DNA from: Dryococelus australis
Lineage: Eukaryota > Arthropoda > Insecta > Phasmatodea > Phasmatidae
Direction: 5' to 3'
Length of the DNA: 64,000 bases
NCBI GenBank assembly: GCA_029891345.1
Contig: CM057009.1
Span: 311,402,166 to 311,466,165 of the forward strand
The notes beneath the pieces are model-generated. The model searched no databases, was not told where the DNA came from, and saw only the letters and a program-made list of their open reading frames with translations. This document shows, one piece after another, positions 1-12,115 of the stretch. The stretch's first letter is position 1; the number at the start of each line of letters is the position of its first letter. A program made the position numbers and the translations under genes.

Positions 1-317
1 TCAGCAGGCAGGGATCAGCACTGTGTACAACCTCCAGCATACTAGAATATGTAGTGCAAGAACAATTTTGGTAGACGCGATAATGTAAAGACACCCTTCG
101 CTTGACTTGAGACGGAATACAGTGTCGGACTGACACTTGGCATTTGACAGACTGAGTGCAGGACAGCTGTGTGCAATCCCGCTGGGTGGCTAACTACTTT
201 GACATATGATACAATGCTTAAATCTTGCTTATGTATTGTGTGTTAGTAGATATATAGAGCAGCTACTGTGGGAAGAACTTCAGCTTTGTTTTACATGAAG
301 ATGGTGCAAGAAGATAC

Positions 318-1157
318 AATGTATATCGTAGAGCATTCCTCCATGGATGTAACTTCCTGCAAATGATCTTCAGTAAAAACTGTAATGCTCATCGCCATGA
401 GATAAGCAACTGTTCAAATTCAAAAGGACTGACATCCAGAATACTAACATGTGAGTTGTGTGGTGCTGCATTTGGTAGAGGTGATAACGTCAAGAGACAC
501 ACTGGTACATGTAAAGGTGACACGTCTTTGCCTGCCATGCGACGGCATGCATTGCCACACGACAAGGCTAGCCTTCCACATGATTCGTCATGCAAACTAA
601 CATTCGGTAGACCACCCATTACGTTACGCAGGACTGTGTGGTGGTCCAAATCAGTGTGCGAAGGCAGAACTACACGTGCTGCAGGGAATGGTGTGTGTGA
701 AGAAGGAACGAGTGCTGCAGAGCATGATGTGTGGAAAGAATGACCTATGAGTGCTGCAGAGCATGAACCGGACAGATCATCAGGGGTTGTAAATATTAGT
801 CCTGCACTGTTAACACATAAAGTGAAAACCACAGATGCTACCCAGGACACTGACAGCGAATCTGTGACCTCCAAGTCTGCTGGTGATATAGATGTGTCTT
901 CTACTGATGACGATGATGTGTCGGCAACTGCAAGGCAAAAGTGTAATCATTTTGCGGGTGATGATGAATTTTCTACTGATGACGATGTAGTGCTGACATT
1001 TGACAAGCAAAGGCGTACACAAGATTCTGAAGAGCCCAATGACCTAGTTGATAGACTTTGGTTGTTTATTTTCTCGTAGTGGGTTGGACATCTTTCTGTC
1101 ATCGGAGAGATAAATGCTGTTATTGATGCACTCAGAGCCATAGGTTTTATTGAATGA
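318..1157 (+). pseudogene. C2HC two-finger zinc-finger protein, copy A, with in-frame stops
   Basis: One reading frame runs from about 318 to a TGA at 1155-1157, broken only by TGA at 741-743 and TAG at 1077-1079. Finger 1 (348-413) has the spacing seen in copies B and C and the block HRHEISNC, but its second cysteine is a leucine. Finger 2 starts near 450 and reads CELCGAAFGRGDNVKRHTGTC, a C-x2-C-x12-H-x4-C pattern. An acidic Asp/Ser-rich linker (about 880-1000) leads to NDLVDRL, a motif also present in copy C at 32 kb. After the second stop the frame stays open for 25 more codons, and an AATAAA lies at 1161-1166. The first stop could come from CGA by CpG decay. No start codon is certain; the Met at 363 falls inside finger 1, so an upstream exon or start is likely. 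Probable role: nucleic-acid binding. It is either a pseudogene with point stops or a read-through product. Confidence 0.55.
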
Positions 1158-2960
1158 CATAATAAATGGATGTATGTGTGTATGTGATTTGGTTATGCAT
1201 GAAAATAAATACATTAATAACACCTTTTTTTTTCCTAATTCCTACTGGCTAAGCAATGCACATACTGCTTTGTGTGTAGCTGCTGCCCTGCACATTTTCC
1301 GAACCTCTGGCTGCAGATATCTTGAATGGACATGCATGTGCATTTTAATTGTGTATCATGTTGTATAGTTTTTTTCTCCTCTCATGCACTCTGCGGGCAA
1401 CTGGGGAGAGCAAGCAGCTGTCTGTAGGGACCTAGGTTCGACAACTGTCACTATGGGTAAATACAACATCGCGGTTATCACAGTGGAACGGATGAACCTG
1501 TAATGCTGGGCGGAAACTTTCTAAGTGCATACATTAAAGGTTCTGGAAGTGTCGACTGCTTGTTATTTCAAAGGCTTGGTACTGTAGGTTCGGGCAGAGT
1601 ATGACTACTTGTAATTGCAAAGGCTTGGTACATGGATTAACGGTTCGGGGAGAGTCAGCAGAGTATGGCTGTCTGTAGCTGTAGGGTATGTCTTTCATGG
1701 GCGCTACATGATCAGTGGTACAGACAGCGAATGTTTGTCTGCAGGTGCATCAGCATGCACTCTCAATGTGAATCGAACCTGCGATACCTTATTTATTCAT
1801 GTAGGGTACAGAAAACAAAAATGTGTGAGGTGCAGGGATTTGAACTCGTACTCCCTTTAATTAGAACCAGTGATTAATTCAGGTTCCTTAGGCCTTTCGG
1901 TCAACAAAACAATTTGTATTAGTGATAGATTTACATAGCTTTTGTCTCATGACATATGTTGTATGGCCTTGTCTGGCCGCCGCTTGTGCAATATTTACGT
2001 GTAGATTGGTAGGTATTTTTCTTTTTGTACACTCTAGCAGACTACTGGAGAACACACACACACAGAGCAATACATATGACTATCTCTAATTGTGTGTGAT
2101 GAGCTTAGCATGCGAGTGCACCTGTTGTTGCATGTGTGGGGACTCTGCTGTCTAGCGATGAATGTATGCTTATTGATTGTGAGTGACATAGGATTACATA
2201 CAACAAAGTCTCGGTACATGACTCACGAGTGCAAGGTCGGTCCTCACCAGTGGGGTGGTACTAACCGCCTGTCTGGATGTACGTACGCACATTGAAGTTT
2301 CGGGGGTGGTGGGACTGTCTGGAAGTAAGTACGATTTCGTGGCCTACTAGTATTCACCACTAAGCCAGTTAAGGTAGGGGATACTACTTGTAGTAAAAGG
2401 AAGCTCATTGTTCTAGCATGTATTGTATGTGTGGGGTGACAACTCGTGCATGCAGGTGTGCATGCATGTACATGTGTGCACACATGTGCATGTGTGTCTG
2501 CCGGTGTAAACAGTAACATTTATAATGCTTTCTTTTGAACTTGTGGGCGTATTGTTTCTTTACCAATATGGTTTAGCTATGAATTTGTCAACCAAATAGT
2601 TCGCAGGACCAGATCTTCCTGCTCTGTCAATTCGGTCCACCAACTCGGAAGACACGCTGTCTAGAAAAATGGTGGCTGGTGACAAGTGCACTGACAGTGT
2701 CCATTTGCACACATGATGGGCGTTTGGTTGGGGGGCATGGCAGCAGGTGGTACACCAACGACGACTGTCATTTTTTTTGTACGGATGAGTCTGAATACCG
2801 AATCTTGGAAGTCGCACTGGCTAACAAATTGTGGGGCTGGTGGTGGGGTGGGCAGTGCATTGACGATGGCTATTTGCTCAATGACGGCCACCAGTGGTGG
2901 GCACTCTTGATGGTGGCCAGTAGGCCCACGAGTAGGAAGTGCTGCCAGGGTGACTTACAC
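1158..2960. other. Intergenic, AATAAA sites, TG/CA-rich tract
   Basis: No gene is recognised. AATAAA-type signals occur just after the zinc-finger copy (1161 and about 1205). A short imperfect duplication around 'aaggcttggtac' is present at about 1570 and 1620. A tRNA-like fragment is listed separately near 1.8 kb. At about 2440-2505 the sequence is alternating purine/pyrimidine (tgcatgtgtgcac type), able in principle to form Z-DNA. Confidence 0.4.
1795..1905 (-). mobile_element. tRNA-derived SINE head, fragment
   Basis: On the minus strand a box B-like GAGTTCAAATCCC lies about 45 bases after a box A-like segment, the spacing of a tRNA-type internal promoter. No cloverleaf with proper arms is apparent, so a SINE head is more likely than a real tRNA gene. 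Confidence 0.35.
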
Positions 2961-2969
2961 ACACACCTA

Positions 2970-4625
2970 CAATTTATGCCTATGTTATATGGTTCGGAAA
3001 TTACAGCCTCCTATGCTTCTAAGTTGACATAGGGCATACTTAACCTTGTGCCTCTTCTCCTAGTCATGGTTGATGTGCATGTTATGAATTTGGCAACTAT
3101 AATTCAAACACTTCAGTAATTACAGCCACCTATGCTTATAGGTTGGCATAGAACATACTTGACCCACAACCCTTCTCCTAGTCATGGTGGAATGCCTATG
3201 TTATACCCTGAGCACGAGGGTATTTAAGGGTGCCTGCTCTCTGTTTCACATTTGCTCGGGGGATCAGTGTGTGGTGATGTAGCTGGATATTGGCCAGGTG
3301 GTGGAGAACGTGAGAGGAAGTATGGCCTGGGTTGATGTAGGCGGGCAGAGGATGGAGGACATGAGCTAGAGAGCACGAGGAAGTGTGGCAGGCGGAAGTG
3401 CCGAGGAGTAGAGAGTGCGCGAGGAAGTGTGTGTGGCCTTGCCGAGGGAACAGAAGAGTGGGAGGGAGAGAGAGGAGTACGAAAGGGGAGGCAAGCAAGC
3501 CGACATTTGTCAATGCGCCCATTCTCGTCGTCATCGGGGGGTTATGCATATGTTACACTTTTGGTAGTTGTATCTCAAATGGTTCGGAAACGGTTCGGAA
3601 ATTGCAGCCAACTAAGCTTATATGCAAGCATAGCTCATACTTGACCTGCGTCTGGCAGGGTTTCTTGGAATGGGGTCTCCCCCCTCCACCCGGAATGCAT
3701 GAGCGGGACATGCACACTTTTAGCAAGAAGGAAAACAACCTAAAAATGTTTGAGAGCACCCAGAGAACACCGACCAGAATGCAAGAGCCAGAAGTGCTAT
3801 CAGGGTGACCCCAACTGACTGCCAAAATGGCCACCATTGGCAGTGGAGGGAGTGCCTCATGGCCACTGCTGGCTCCCAACATGGCCATTGTAATCATATG
3901 CGATTGTCGACTGGCTACCGAAATGGCCGTCGCCATTATCGTATGCACTCATTGTAGTACGAGGAAATCACTTTTGACGAATGGTGGTGCACTTCAGTCC
4001 CTGTTGGCTGCCACCATGTCTGCCATCTGTAGCATTTATTGTGGGTTCGATGTCGTCTCCCGCCTCATGGCTGCCACTGGCTTACAATTAGGCCATGCAT
4101 TTGCATCATGGCGGCCGGTGGTGGACAGCTAACTATGATTATAATCACTCTAACGTTAATTTTGACACTTCAGTACTTTTCCTTGTCTGGAGTGATGCCT
4201 ATGTTACGATTTTTTGTAGTTGTATCACGTATAGTTAGGAAGTTACAGCGAACAATACTTAAAGGTGGTCATGGGTTCATTTTGACCCTTCGTTCCTTTT
4301 CCTCATCTGGGATGATGCCCATGTTACGATTTTGGCAGTTGTATCTTGTATAGTTGGGAAGTTACAGTCAACTATGCTTATAAGTCTGCTTAGGTCTATT
4401 TTGGCCCTTCGGCCCTTTTCATTGGCTGCGGTGATACCTATGTTATGGATTTGACACCTATAACTTACACTGTTCGGAAAGTACAGCCAACTATGGTTAT
4501 AAGGTGACATAGGGCATACTTGACCCCACGACCCTTCTCCTAGTCGGGGAGGATACCTATGTTATGAATTTGAGAACTATAACTTAAATTATTCGGAAAT
4601 TACAGGCAACTATGCTTACAATTCA
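2970..4625. repeat. Degenerate ~119-bp tandem repeat, two clusters plus a single copy
   Basis: A unit containing 'cctatgtta', 'ttcggaaattacagcc' and 'aactatgcttataag' recurs. In the right cluster the ATGTTA anchors are at 4201, 4321, 4440 and 4559 (spacing 119-120). In the left cluster they are at 2982, 3079 and 3198. A lone copy lies at 3540-3650. The intervening DNA (3.2-3.5 and 3.65-4.1 kb) is different and G-rich or contains 'aaatggcc' blocks, which suggests that insertions have split one array. Confidence 0.75.
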
Positions 4626-5330
4626 GGAAGGGGTAGTGTTTTGCGAGATCCGATCAATCGCGACCTCTTGATGCCCCGCCGTCACTGCTGGCTGCCAAAA
4701 TGGGCGTCATCCTCAGCTGGTCTACAATTGTCCATCATATTGTTGATCAGTGGTGCTAGTGATCCAAGATGGTTGTCCTGAATGCTGTCAATGAATCACT
4801 CCTCCTCCTCAATGAGTCAAATGCCACAATGTGGGATCGATCCTGGATTATGCTAATTAGCCTGGCTGGCAAGATGGCCGCTGGCGGCGGGAGGGAAATT
4901 AGTGAAATTCTGCAGGAAAAGGGGAAAAATGACATTTTTGTATGCGGAATTGGCCATTTTGGATGGGAAAAAAGAGAAAAAAGGGAAATTCGGCGATAAC
5001 CAGTCCTCCCCATGACGCCTGGTATTATGCTAATTGCAGTCCCCTGGTCCTCATCCTGCAGTCTGGTGCTCCAAAACCCCACTTTTTTGTTTGAATTTTT
5101 TAATGGGCAGGAACCTTAATATGATAATTGGGCTCCACGGGTCCACCGCCTGAAGGCAGGGCTAGATCCGCTCTTTTTATACTACTCTCATGGTAGGCCC
5201 TAATCTCAATTAGCATAGTTGGCCATCACATTCCACTGGACATAGGGCCACTAAATTCACATTGTATCTAACAGTTCTGGCCTCATTAATTGTAGGCTCT
5301 GAGACATTTTATAGGCTTCAGCATAGTAAG
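4626..5330. other. Intergenic, no feature recognised
   Basis: Moderate-GC DNA with short open frames on both strands at 4756-5082. None shows a domain or a codon pattern that I recognise. Confidence 0.4.
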
Positions 5331-6966
5331 TATGGTGTATTTTTCGAACCATTAGAGATAGCAATTCCGAATTAAGAAAATAAAGTAAAACAACCTGCGA
5401 TGAACTGAACCATGTAACAAGCCTATTTTGTCCTGAGAAATTGTGTAAACATGATTGATTACCATTTTCGAACCGTTGAATATTTGGTCACCAAATCAGT
5501 TTTTAATGCCCACTCACAATACTGGACAAATAGATATGCTACGTTAGCACCTAAATACTTTTAATATTATATATGACGTAACATTGCAGACATAATTAAT
5601 TACAATGCTTATTAAAACCTAGCCTACTATTTCCAACATAGTTCAGTAAAAATTATACATATTTGTTTTTATTTAACCTTTGTCACAATGGTCAGTTTCA
5701 ATAAATCATCACAAACAGAAATCATAAAACACATACAAACTCGGAGACATACCATACGGTCGGACTGTCAAAAAAAAAAAGGCGAAATAGACAGACTAGC
5801 CGCCACACAGACCATCTACACAAGGCTAGACGAAATTACTATTTTAACATGCTCTTTCACATCGGCTATATGAACAGCAAGGAAGCTGGATTCAATGTTA
5901 GGTAGCTACTTCTTGGCAGGGGCGATACACTTGGTGAGATTCACCTTCAAGCACCCCATTTGCTTCTGGGCCCACAAGTAACCAAGAATAATTGGGGAAG
6001 CTCCTAAACCACCAGGGTTACCCGCTGTACACTAACATGGAAATCATATTTAGTTCAGCAGACAACGAAACACCACAATGAGTTTCACTACTAATCCATC
6101 AGACATCACTTACATATTCGGACCGGAATAAAGAAATATGTATATTTATTGAAATAAGGAAAATAATTAACAAAAATAAGAAAGCATATAACAATAAATT
6201 ATTGGTAATATGGTGGAATCTCTTGCTAGGCTGCTTCAAAGCTACAATAACTGAAAGAAGGAAGCGCCATCTAGAAGTACACACTTCTTAGTTGGGGTAA
6301 TATTAAGCAATATCAAAGCATTATTATTAATACAAGGAACGACATGGCTACATCAAACAATTAACTATTTATTATTCAATGCGCATAAATATCTTCCCTA
6401 GCTGTAAATATTATTGCGTGAATAATTATGCACAGCTATACAAATGACTGACCTATTTATATTTTACAAAACAAAGAGTTGGGTTAGATATCTAGGAAAC
6501 TATAATCACTGTACAGAAAAGAAACCGATCAGGACCAGAGAAGACTAAACACACATGATGTTACAACACAGAGGCCAAGACAAGAGGCAAAGGCTCCATG
6601 GGCCATGTACTCGAAAGAAAATCTGCAGAAGTTACACGAACTTGACCTCCAACTGGTCGAGTTCAGGAAGTGAGCCAAACAAAATAAACGCCACAGTCTT
6701 GACCACTTGCCACTGGTCAGAAGAGCAGTAGGTGACGAGTGCGCAAGCGAGTCGGGAAGTCGGAGAAATTCGGCGAGCTTCGGGAGACCTCGGAAGCTTG
6801 GTTGTCGTAGAGGAAGAGGGGGGAGAGGCTGGAGAGGAGTGGGGAAGCCGGCAACAAGAGAAGGCACAAAACATCGACTGTAGGCGCGCCCTGGCGAGCC
6901 TTCCTCGCAGGCAATGGCGCCCGACCAAAGTTCAAGAGAAAGAGTCCATAGGAATCAAACATCTAA

Positions 6967-7999
6967 AGGCTGTTCACGATAAAGGGAGCACTTTAGAAAC
7001 GAACCTTAGAAAAAGTCACTGCCCCTGCATGCATATATATTAGAAACTATTCACGGTAATATGAGCACTTTTGAAAGCCCTGCTTAAGATCTACTTATGT
7101 GCACGTTGTCTATTCTTCCGCTTTATGTAAGATTAACACTGCAGTAGGCCTCATCACTTTATTCATGCGTCAAGTGAAACTGTGGAATTATATATATAGT
7201 AAATATTTAACTAATTGGCTAATTTTTACACTTCGATGCATTGAAAAAGACAGAAAGCGAAAGTCATAATTTAAGTTATCATAAATGGTTACCTAGCACT
7301 TTTTATAGGACGTTAAAATACGGAACTACTTCCCATCCATCGTTACCAACCTTTCTGGACGCATGACTCTCAGGGCGCCCGGTAAAATATACTCATGCAG
7401 GGGCAGTGACTTTTTTCAAAGGTTGATTTCAAAAGTGCTCACTTTATCGTGAACAGCCTTTAATGGGCTCACTGAGTGACATTCGTTCAGTAAAGTTGGT
7501 AATGATGGATGGAAAGTAGTTCCATATTTTAATATCAAATGAAAAGTGTTAGGTAACGATTTACGATAACTTAATTGTAATTGTAAAGGACTTTTTAACG
7601 TCCCCCGGTTTTCTGCTGCAAAGCTTAGAAGGGGACGGCTTACAGACTAATTTATAACCTAACTTAGACTAACACCCAAGCCTCACCCGGGATTCGAACC
7701 CCGAGCCTCCCGCACCCAAGACCGGTGGCGCACCAACAACTGAGCCACGGGTCGGCACGATAGCTTAAAATAATTTCCTTCACTTTCTGTTTTTTTAAAT
7801 GCCTCGAAGTGTAAACATTAGCATATTTGTAAGTATTTACTTTCTTAATAATTTTACAGTTTCATTTGACCTACGCATGAATAAAGTGATGAGGTCCATA
7901 GCAATGTTAATATTACATGAGGCGGAGGAATACACAACATGTACATAAGTATATCTTAAGCAGGGCTTTCGAAGGTGTTCATTCGACCGTGAACAGCCT
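6967..7999. mobile_element. Composite foldback/MITE with long inverted arms
   Basis: The ends carry the terminal inverted repeat 'aggctgttcacg', with TA-type flanks. Arms at 6967-7031 and 7394-7459 pair closely, defining a 493-bp element. A second arm starting near 7046 ('tattcacggtaatatgagc') pairs with sequence ending at 7999 that runs back to about 7495, interrupted by a SINE at 7580-7757. The layout is arm A, arm B, arm A', arm B', so it looks like two copies of one MITE family in opposite orientation, partly merged. There is no transposase open frame, so it is non-autonomous. Confidence 0.7.
7580..7757 (-). mobile_element. tRNA-derived SINE nested in the hairpin element
   Basis: Read on the minus strand, the head has box A-like TGGCTCAGTTGTTGG and box B-like GGTTCGAATCCCGG about 40 bases later, followed by a roughly 100-bp body. 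It interrupts the right arm of the foldback element, so it inserted later. Its head differs from that of the main SINE family in this window. Confidence 0.65.
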
Positions 8000-8074
8000 A
8001 TAGTAGAGGAGTACCTGCAAGATCATCAAACGTATTTTCAGCAGCGAGGGCAGCCACAACTATAACAGCGACCG

Positions 8075-8594
8075 TCTACAGTAACAGCAAAGCCGACAGA
8101 GCACTGAGTGCAGCAGGAGAACCTCTTGCGTCAACAAATGTTGCAGTCAAGGTGGATGAGCAGCAAACCTGAATGACACAAACACGCATGAGAAACCGCA
8201 ACAAGGCACATTCCTCCATGGTGTGGACAGTGCATAGCCGTGATAGGACGTTGGTAGCAGCTAAGGAGAGGAGCGCAGCTGAGCGATTACCTTTGAGCGG
8301 CCGAAAAGTTGTGTGCTGGGGTAGGTTGCTCCCATCTACAGTAACAGCAAAGCCGACAGAGCACTGAGTGCAACAGTAGAACCTCTTGCGTCAACAAATG
8401 TTGCAGTCAAGGTGGATGAGCAGCAAACCTGAATGACACAAACACGCATGAGAAACCGCAACAAGGCACATTCCTCCATGGTGTGGACAGTGCATAGCCG
8501 TGATAGGACGTTGGTAGCAGCTAAGGAGAGGAGCGCAGCTGAGCGATTACCTTTGAGCGGCCGAAAAGTTGTGTGCTGGGGGCAGGTTGCTCAT
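8075..8594 (+). repeat. 260-bp tandem duplication, two nearly identical copies
   Basis: The anchor 'gtaacagcaaagccgaca' occurs at 8081 and again at 8341, and the copies match almost base for base until 'gtgtgctggg' (8311 and 8571). The few differences include gcagcagga versus gcaacagta. Part of the unit ('ttcctccatgg' with flanks) has a diverged relative at about 18000-18040 in segmental unit 3. Short open frames here are by-products. Confidence 0.9.
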
Positions 8595-8599
8595 GGCCC

Positions 8600-9129
8600 A
8601 GGATAAAGTATGGGATCAAATTGCACATTATCTGTGCAGAATACCATGCCAGACTTCTTTATCCATGTCTTATTGCAATGCACCTACCGTCCAAACAAAC
8701 ATCTTTCATGTGCAACCAATTACACATTGTGCAATAACTTTTTGCTACAAATTTATATTACTTTGTATTTTTATTATAATCTTTTATTTCAATTGGATCT
8801 TATTGATTTCTCTACATCTATCTTAAATTACTATTTACTATTGATTAATTTTCTACATTTTATCTTTTTTGTTTGTGTATCTTATCATTTTTAATGAACA
8901 CTAATCGAAATCCGGTTGATTTTGTTGAAACCAAGTATGAAGTAATATATGGTTTAGATATTAATTACAAGAATAAATAGTTTTTTTTTTAAATTGTCAA
9001 AAATCCTTACGCTCCTTCGTTCATATAATTTGAGCACTTGCACTGGCACATGTCCTGATATCTCAGTCGACTAAAGCACCAGTTTTTTTTCTTCGTTATA
9101 ACCCATTAGGGTCACGAGTGATTTATTCA

Positions 9130-9176
<47 letters not shown>

Positions 9177-9480
9177 ACCAATTTAACATTAAAACAGCTT
9201 GCATTTTGATAATTGACTCCTCCAAGAGAGTTTTTTCTTCTTCGTATGAATTCCATATATGCAAACACAAGGTCGAGAATCACAAGTAATATATACTTCA
9301 ATCCCAACGTATACCCAAAGCCCATTTATAGGTGTAGTTGGTCACAATTTCCCAACAAATGAAGATATTCATATTCTAACCATAGACAACGTTCACAATC
9401 CTGAACAAGACGATATGTGTCGGTATGCCCTAATTCATTTTGTCAGGACAGTTGACTTTAATTTTCCATTTGAGATATGG
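8600..9480. other. AT-rich intergenic DNA with (CT)n and tRNA-like fragment
   Basis: 8700-8990 is AT-rich without a recognised gene. A tRNA-like fragment (box A-like 'tcagtcgactaaag', box B-like 'gggtcacgagt') spans about 9057-9120, followed directly by a pure (CT)n run at 9132-9172. The apparent Glu/Arg repeat protein on the minus strand is microsatellite translation. Confidence 0.5.
9132..9172. repeat. (CT)n microsatellite
   Basis: About 20 uninterrupted CT dinucleotides. Confidence 0.98.
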
Positions 9481-10709
9481 CCACCAATTTCAAATTGTTG
9501 ACAACATTCACGACCTACATCAAGATGATATGTCATGGTAGGCTCTGAGCCATTTTTTAAGCATGGTTGGCTGTCGTCTTCAAACCATTAGAGAGACAGC
9601 AATTCCAAATACATAAAGTAGTTAAAACAACTTACACCTAATCGAACTATGTGATTTACTATGCCATAAACACTTTGTAATCATAGTTGAGTGTAATTTT
9701 TGAACCTTCGGAGATTTAGTCAACAAATCAGACGTAAAAGACGAACTGGCAAGACCAGTCAATAAGACTGGCCACCAGAACGACCGACAAAATCAACCAC
9801 TTCCACCGATCAACCAGACCAATCAGCCATGCCGACCTACCAGACAGACGAACATTATCGTCCAACATTACAGTCTGGCCTTATAAAACTGTCATCAAAA
9901 CAGACCATAGAAACCATCCAGGGTGATCGATCCGACAAAATGATCTGACCAATAGACAAGACCACTCAACTGCAGGTACTGGCCGACCACAAATCGTATC
10001 CCGAAGTACATATTTCATTTCGAACCATGCCGCAGACCTAGTCCCATGCAAAGAAACTGTCAGTCGGAAATCGGTATGTGAAACATTTCCCGAGCCATCA
10101 TATCACAAACACTTCACAAATGTCTTTGAGAAGAACATGACTTTTTTGCAAAACATGTCATGAAATATTTTGTGAATAATTTTAACCACCACGAATCACA
10201 TTGTGTACTGAGTCGTAACTTTCGAAATATAATCCAAATGCAGTAAATGCATACATCAAAAAATTAAAACAACCCACAATATAACACTTTCTTGCAAACT
10301 CAAGGCATAACGAGGGTTATACAATGGAGCCTTTACAAACCTTTACAAACTAAATCCCATAGATAACACACCGACGCCTTATCAGGCGAAGGCTTGGCAG
10401 CTGGCTTATCTCTCATGCTAAAAGTTTCAAACGCGGCAAGACAAGTAGAACTAGTGTCTTACCGCTGCTTGACAGAAATATTCCAAGTCCATTACCTTGG
10501 AAACAAAATCACCCATAAAATCCGAACCACTGAACCGAATTCAGTCAAACAAACAGCAATATCGTCACAATTACTCCAGCAGTACAATTATGACAAAGAA
10601 ATTCAAATGTGAAGCATGAATAATAATGTTACAGTCATCACAAACAACGACCAAATACAGAATTGCTATCCTGTATATTGGATCAGAAATGAACTGTCAA
10701 ACTACAACC

Positions 10710-10930
10710 TTAATACACCGCAAGGGTTCAATCACCGGCCGGATCACCGGAATTTCGCATGTGGGAATCGTGCCGGACGATACCGTTGGTCGGCGGGTTT
10801 TCTCGGGGATTTCCCATTTCCCCAGCCCTTTCATTCCGGCGCCGCTCCATACTCACCTCAATCACCCACATCAGCTCTCAAGACCATGCTGTTAAGAGCC
10901 GCCCAACTCTCTTCACGTCACGAGAGTTAC
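10710..10930 (+). mobile_element. tRNA-derived SINE (main family), 5'-degenerate copy
   Basis: Body motifs of the family are clear: 'gtgggaatcgtgccgga', 'cggcgggttttctcgggga', 'cattccggcgccgctcc', 'gttaagagccgccc'. A box B-like 'gggttcaatc' remains at about 10723, but box A is not recognisable. It lies about 130 bp from an oppositely oriented copy. Confidence 0.8.
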
Positions 10931-11065
10931 CACTAGCTATACATGTACATCACAATACAGTTTTGCAGACAAACATCGCAAAACCAATTCACGAACAATC
11001 CATAGGATTTATTCTACATATTCAAACCAACATAACAAATTATGTATATTTAACATAGTTATTGA

Positions 11066-11312
11066 GTGAAGAGATTTGTGCGGCATTTAACAGCGAGTTT
11101 TTGAAAGCCGAGGCATGTGATTGAGGTGTGTTTGGAGCAGCACCGGAATGAAAGGGCGGGGGAAACGGAAGATCCCCGAGAAAACCTGCCGAACAACGGC
11201 ATCGACTGGCACGATTCCCACATGCGAAAATCCGGGAGTGACCCGACTGGGGATTGAACCTGGTTTGCTTTGGTGGGAGGCGAGCACGCTAACCGCTCAG
11301 CCACCATGGGCC
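11066..11312 (-). mobile_element. tRNA-derived SINE (main family), full-length copy
   Basis: On the minus strand the head shows box A-like TGGCTGAGCGGTTAGCG and box B-like GGTTCAATCCCC, then the family body (gcatgtgggaatcgtgcc, gttttctcggggatc, cattccggtgctgctcc). The plus-strand frames here are spurious. Confidence 0.85.
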
Positions 11313-12056
11313 CACATATTTAATAAAATATTAATAATAATAAAATAAAACAATATTATTTGATTTGCTCCTCCACCAATGCCACAATAACAGTAAATAA
11401 GGAAGCCCTATCTAGATGCACATGTTACCTATATAAGGGTATGATTAGGGAAAAGCACAATTAATTATATGCACTACATGATAGGACATATTACATCACA
11501 CAGTTAACTGTATAGCTATACTCGTGTCTCACCCAGTTGTAATTATGGTATGGATATTATTGAAACAATATACAATTAAGTCACTAACCTATTTCAGTTT
11601 TACAAAATAAAGAGTAACAATAGACATCTAGAAAAGTATTATCATTGTGCAGACAAGAAACACACCAGGGTCAAATAAAACAAAACATATGTGAGGTTAC
11701 CATAGAAACCCATGTATTCGAAAACAAAATTGCAGAAGTTAACGAGAACCTTACCTCAAACAGGTCTACTAGTTCAGGAATTAAGCCAAAAAAAAAAAAC
11801 ATATTTCACAATGTTAACCGCTTGCCACAGGTTAGTGGAGCCCTACGCGACGCGTGCGCGAGCGAAGCTAGAAGTAGACTGAGGCGCTCTGGGTGAAATT
11901 CGGCAAGCTTCGTCAGACCTCGGAAGTTTAGCGTACAAATGGAAAGAAGAAGGGGTAGAGAAAAGAAGGGGGGGGGGGGGGTGAGGCTGCCAACACCAAG
12001 TGGAGGGGCAGGAGTCACTGGGCGAAGTGGGAGCCCTGATTGGACGACTGTGGAAG

Positions 12057-12115
12057 CAAATCAGAGCGCCTCACAGACTGGGTTGGGAGCAATAAAAGCA
12101 CTGTGGAGTCTGAAG
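12057..12115 (+). promoter_or_regulatory. Putative TATA-type core promoter in segmental unit 2
   Basis: 'aatcagagcg' at about 12058 and 'aataaaag' at 12091-12098 are conserved in unit 3 (about 17765 and 17798-17805), whereas the surrounding DNA has diverged. The spacing resembles a core promoter followed by a start region. This is inference; no transcript is known. Confidence 0.25.

Larger units (their letters stand above)
5330..8600 (+). repeat. Segmental repeat unit 1 of 3
   Basis: The first of three diverged direct copies. Shared anchors: the block around 'accattagagatagcaatt' (5346) also occurs near 9575 in unit 2; the 'cacaatggtcag' block (about 5685) has a counterpart near 14775 in unit 3; 'attttacaaaacaaagag' (about 6470) matches 11599 and 17279; the GC-rich block 6590-6790 (gccatgtactcg, ctgcagaagtta, cttgccac, agacctcggaag) matches 11700-11930 and 17420-17630. 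Between 6967 and 7999 the unit is interrupted by a hairpin element, and its downstream tail is tandemly doubled (8075-8594). Open frames on the minus strand of the GC-rich block are not consistently preserved among copies, so I do not call a gene. Confidence 0.7.

Noticed and set aside
6529-6962. Conserved-looking minus-strand protein in the GC-rich block of segmental unit 1
   Set aside because: Similar frames appear in unit 3, but frame and stops differ among copies, so DNA-level repeat conservation explains it better.
9071-9325. Minus-strand frame with Arg-Glu repeats
   Set aside because: It is created by the (CT)n tract.
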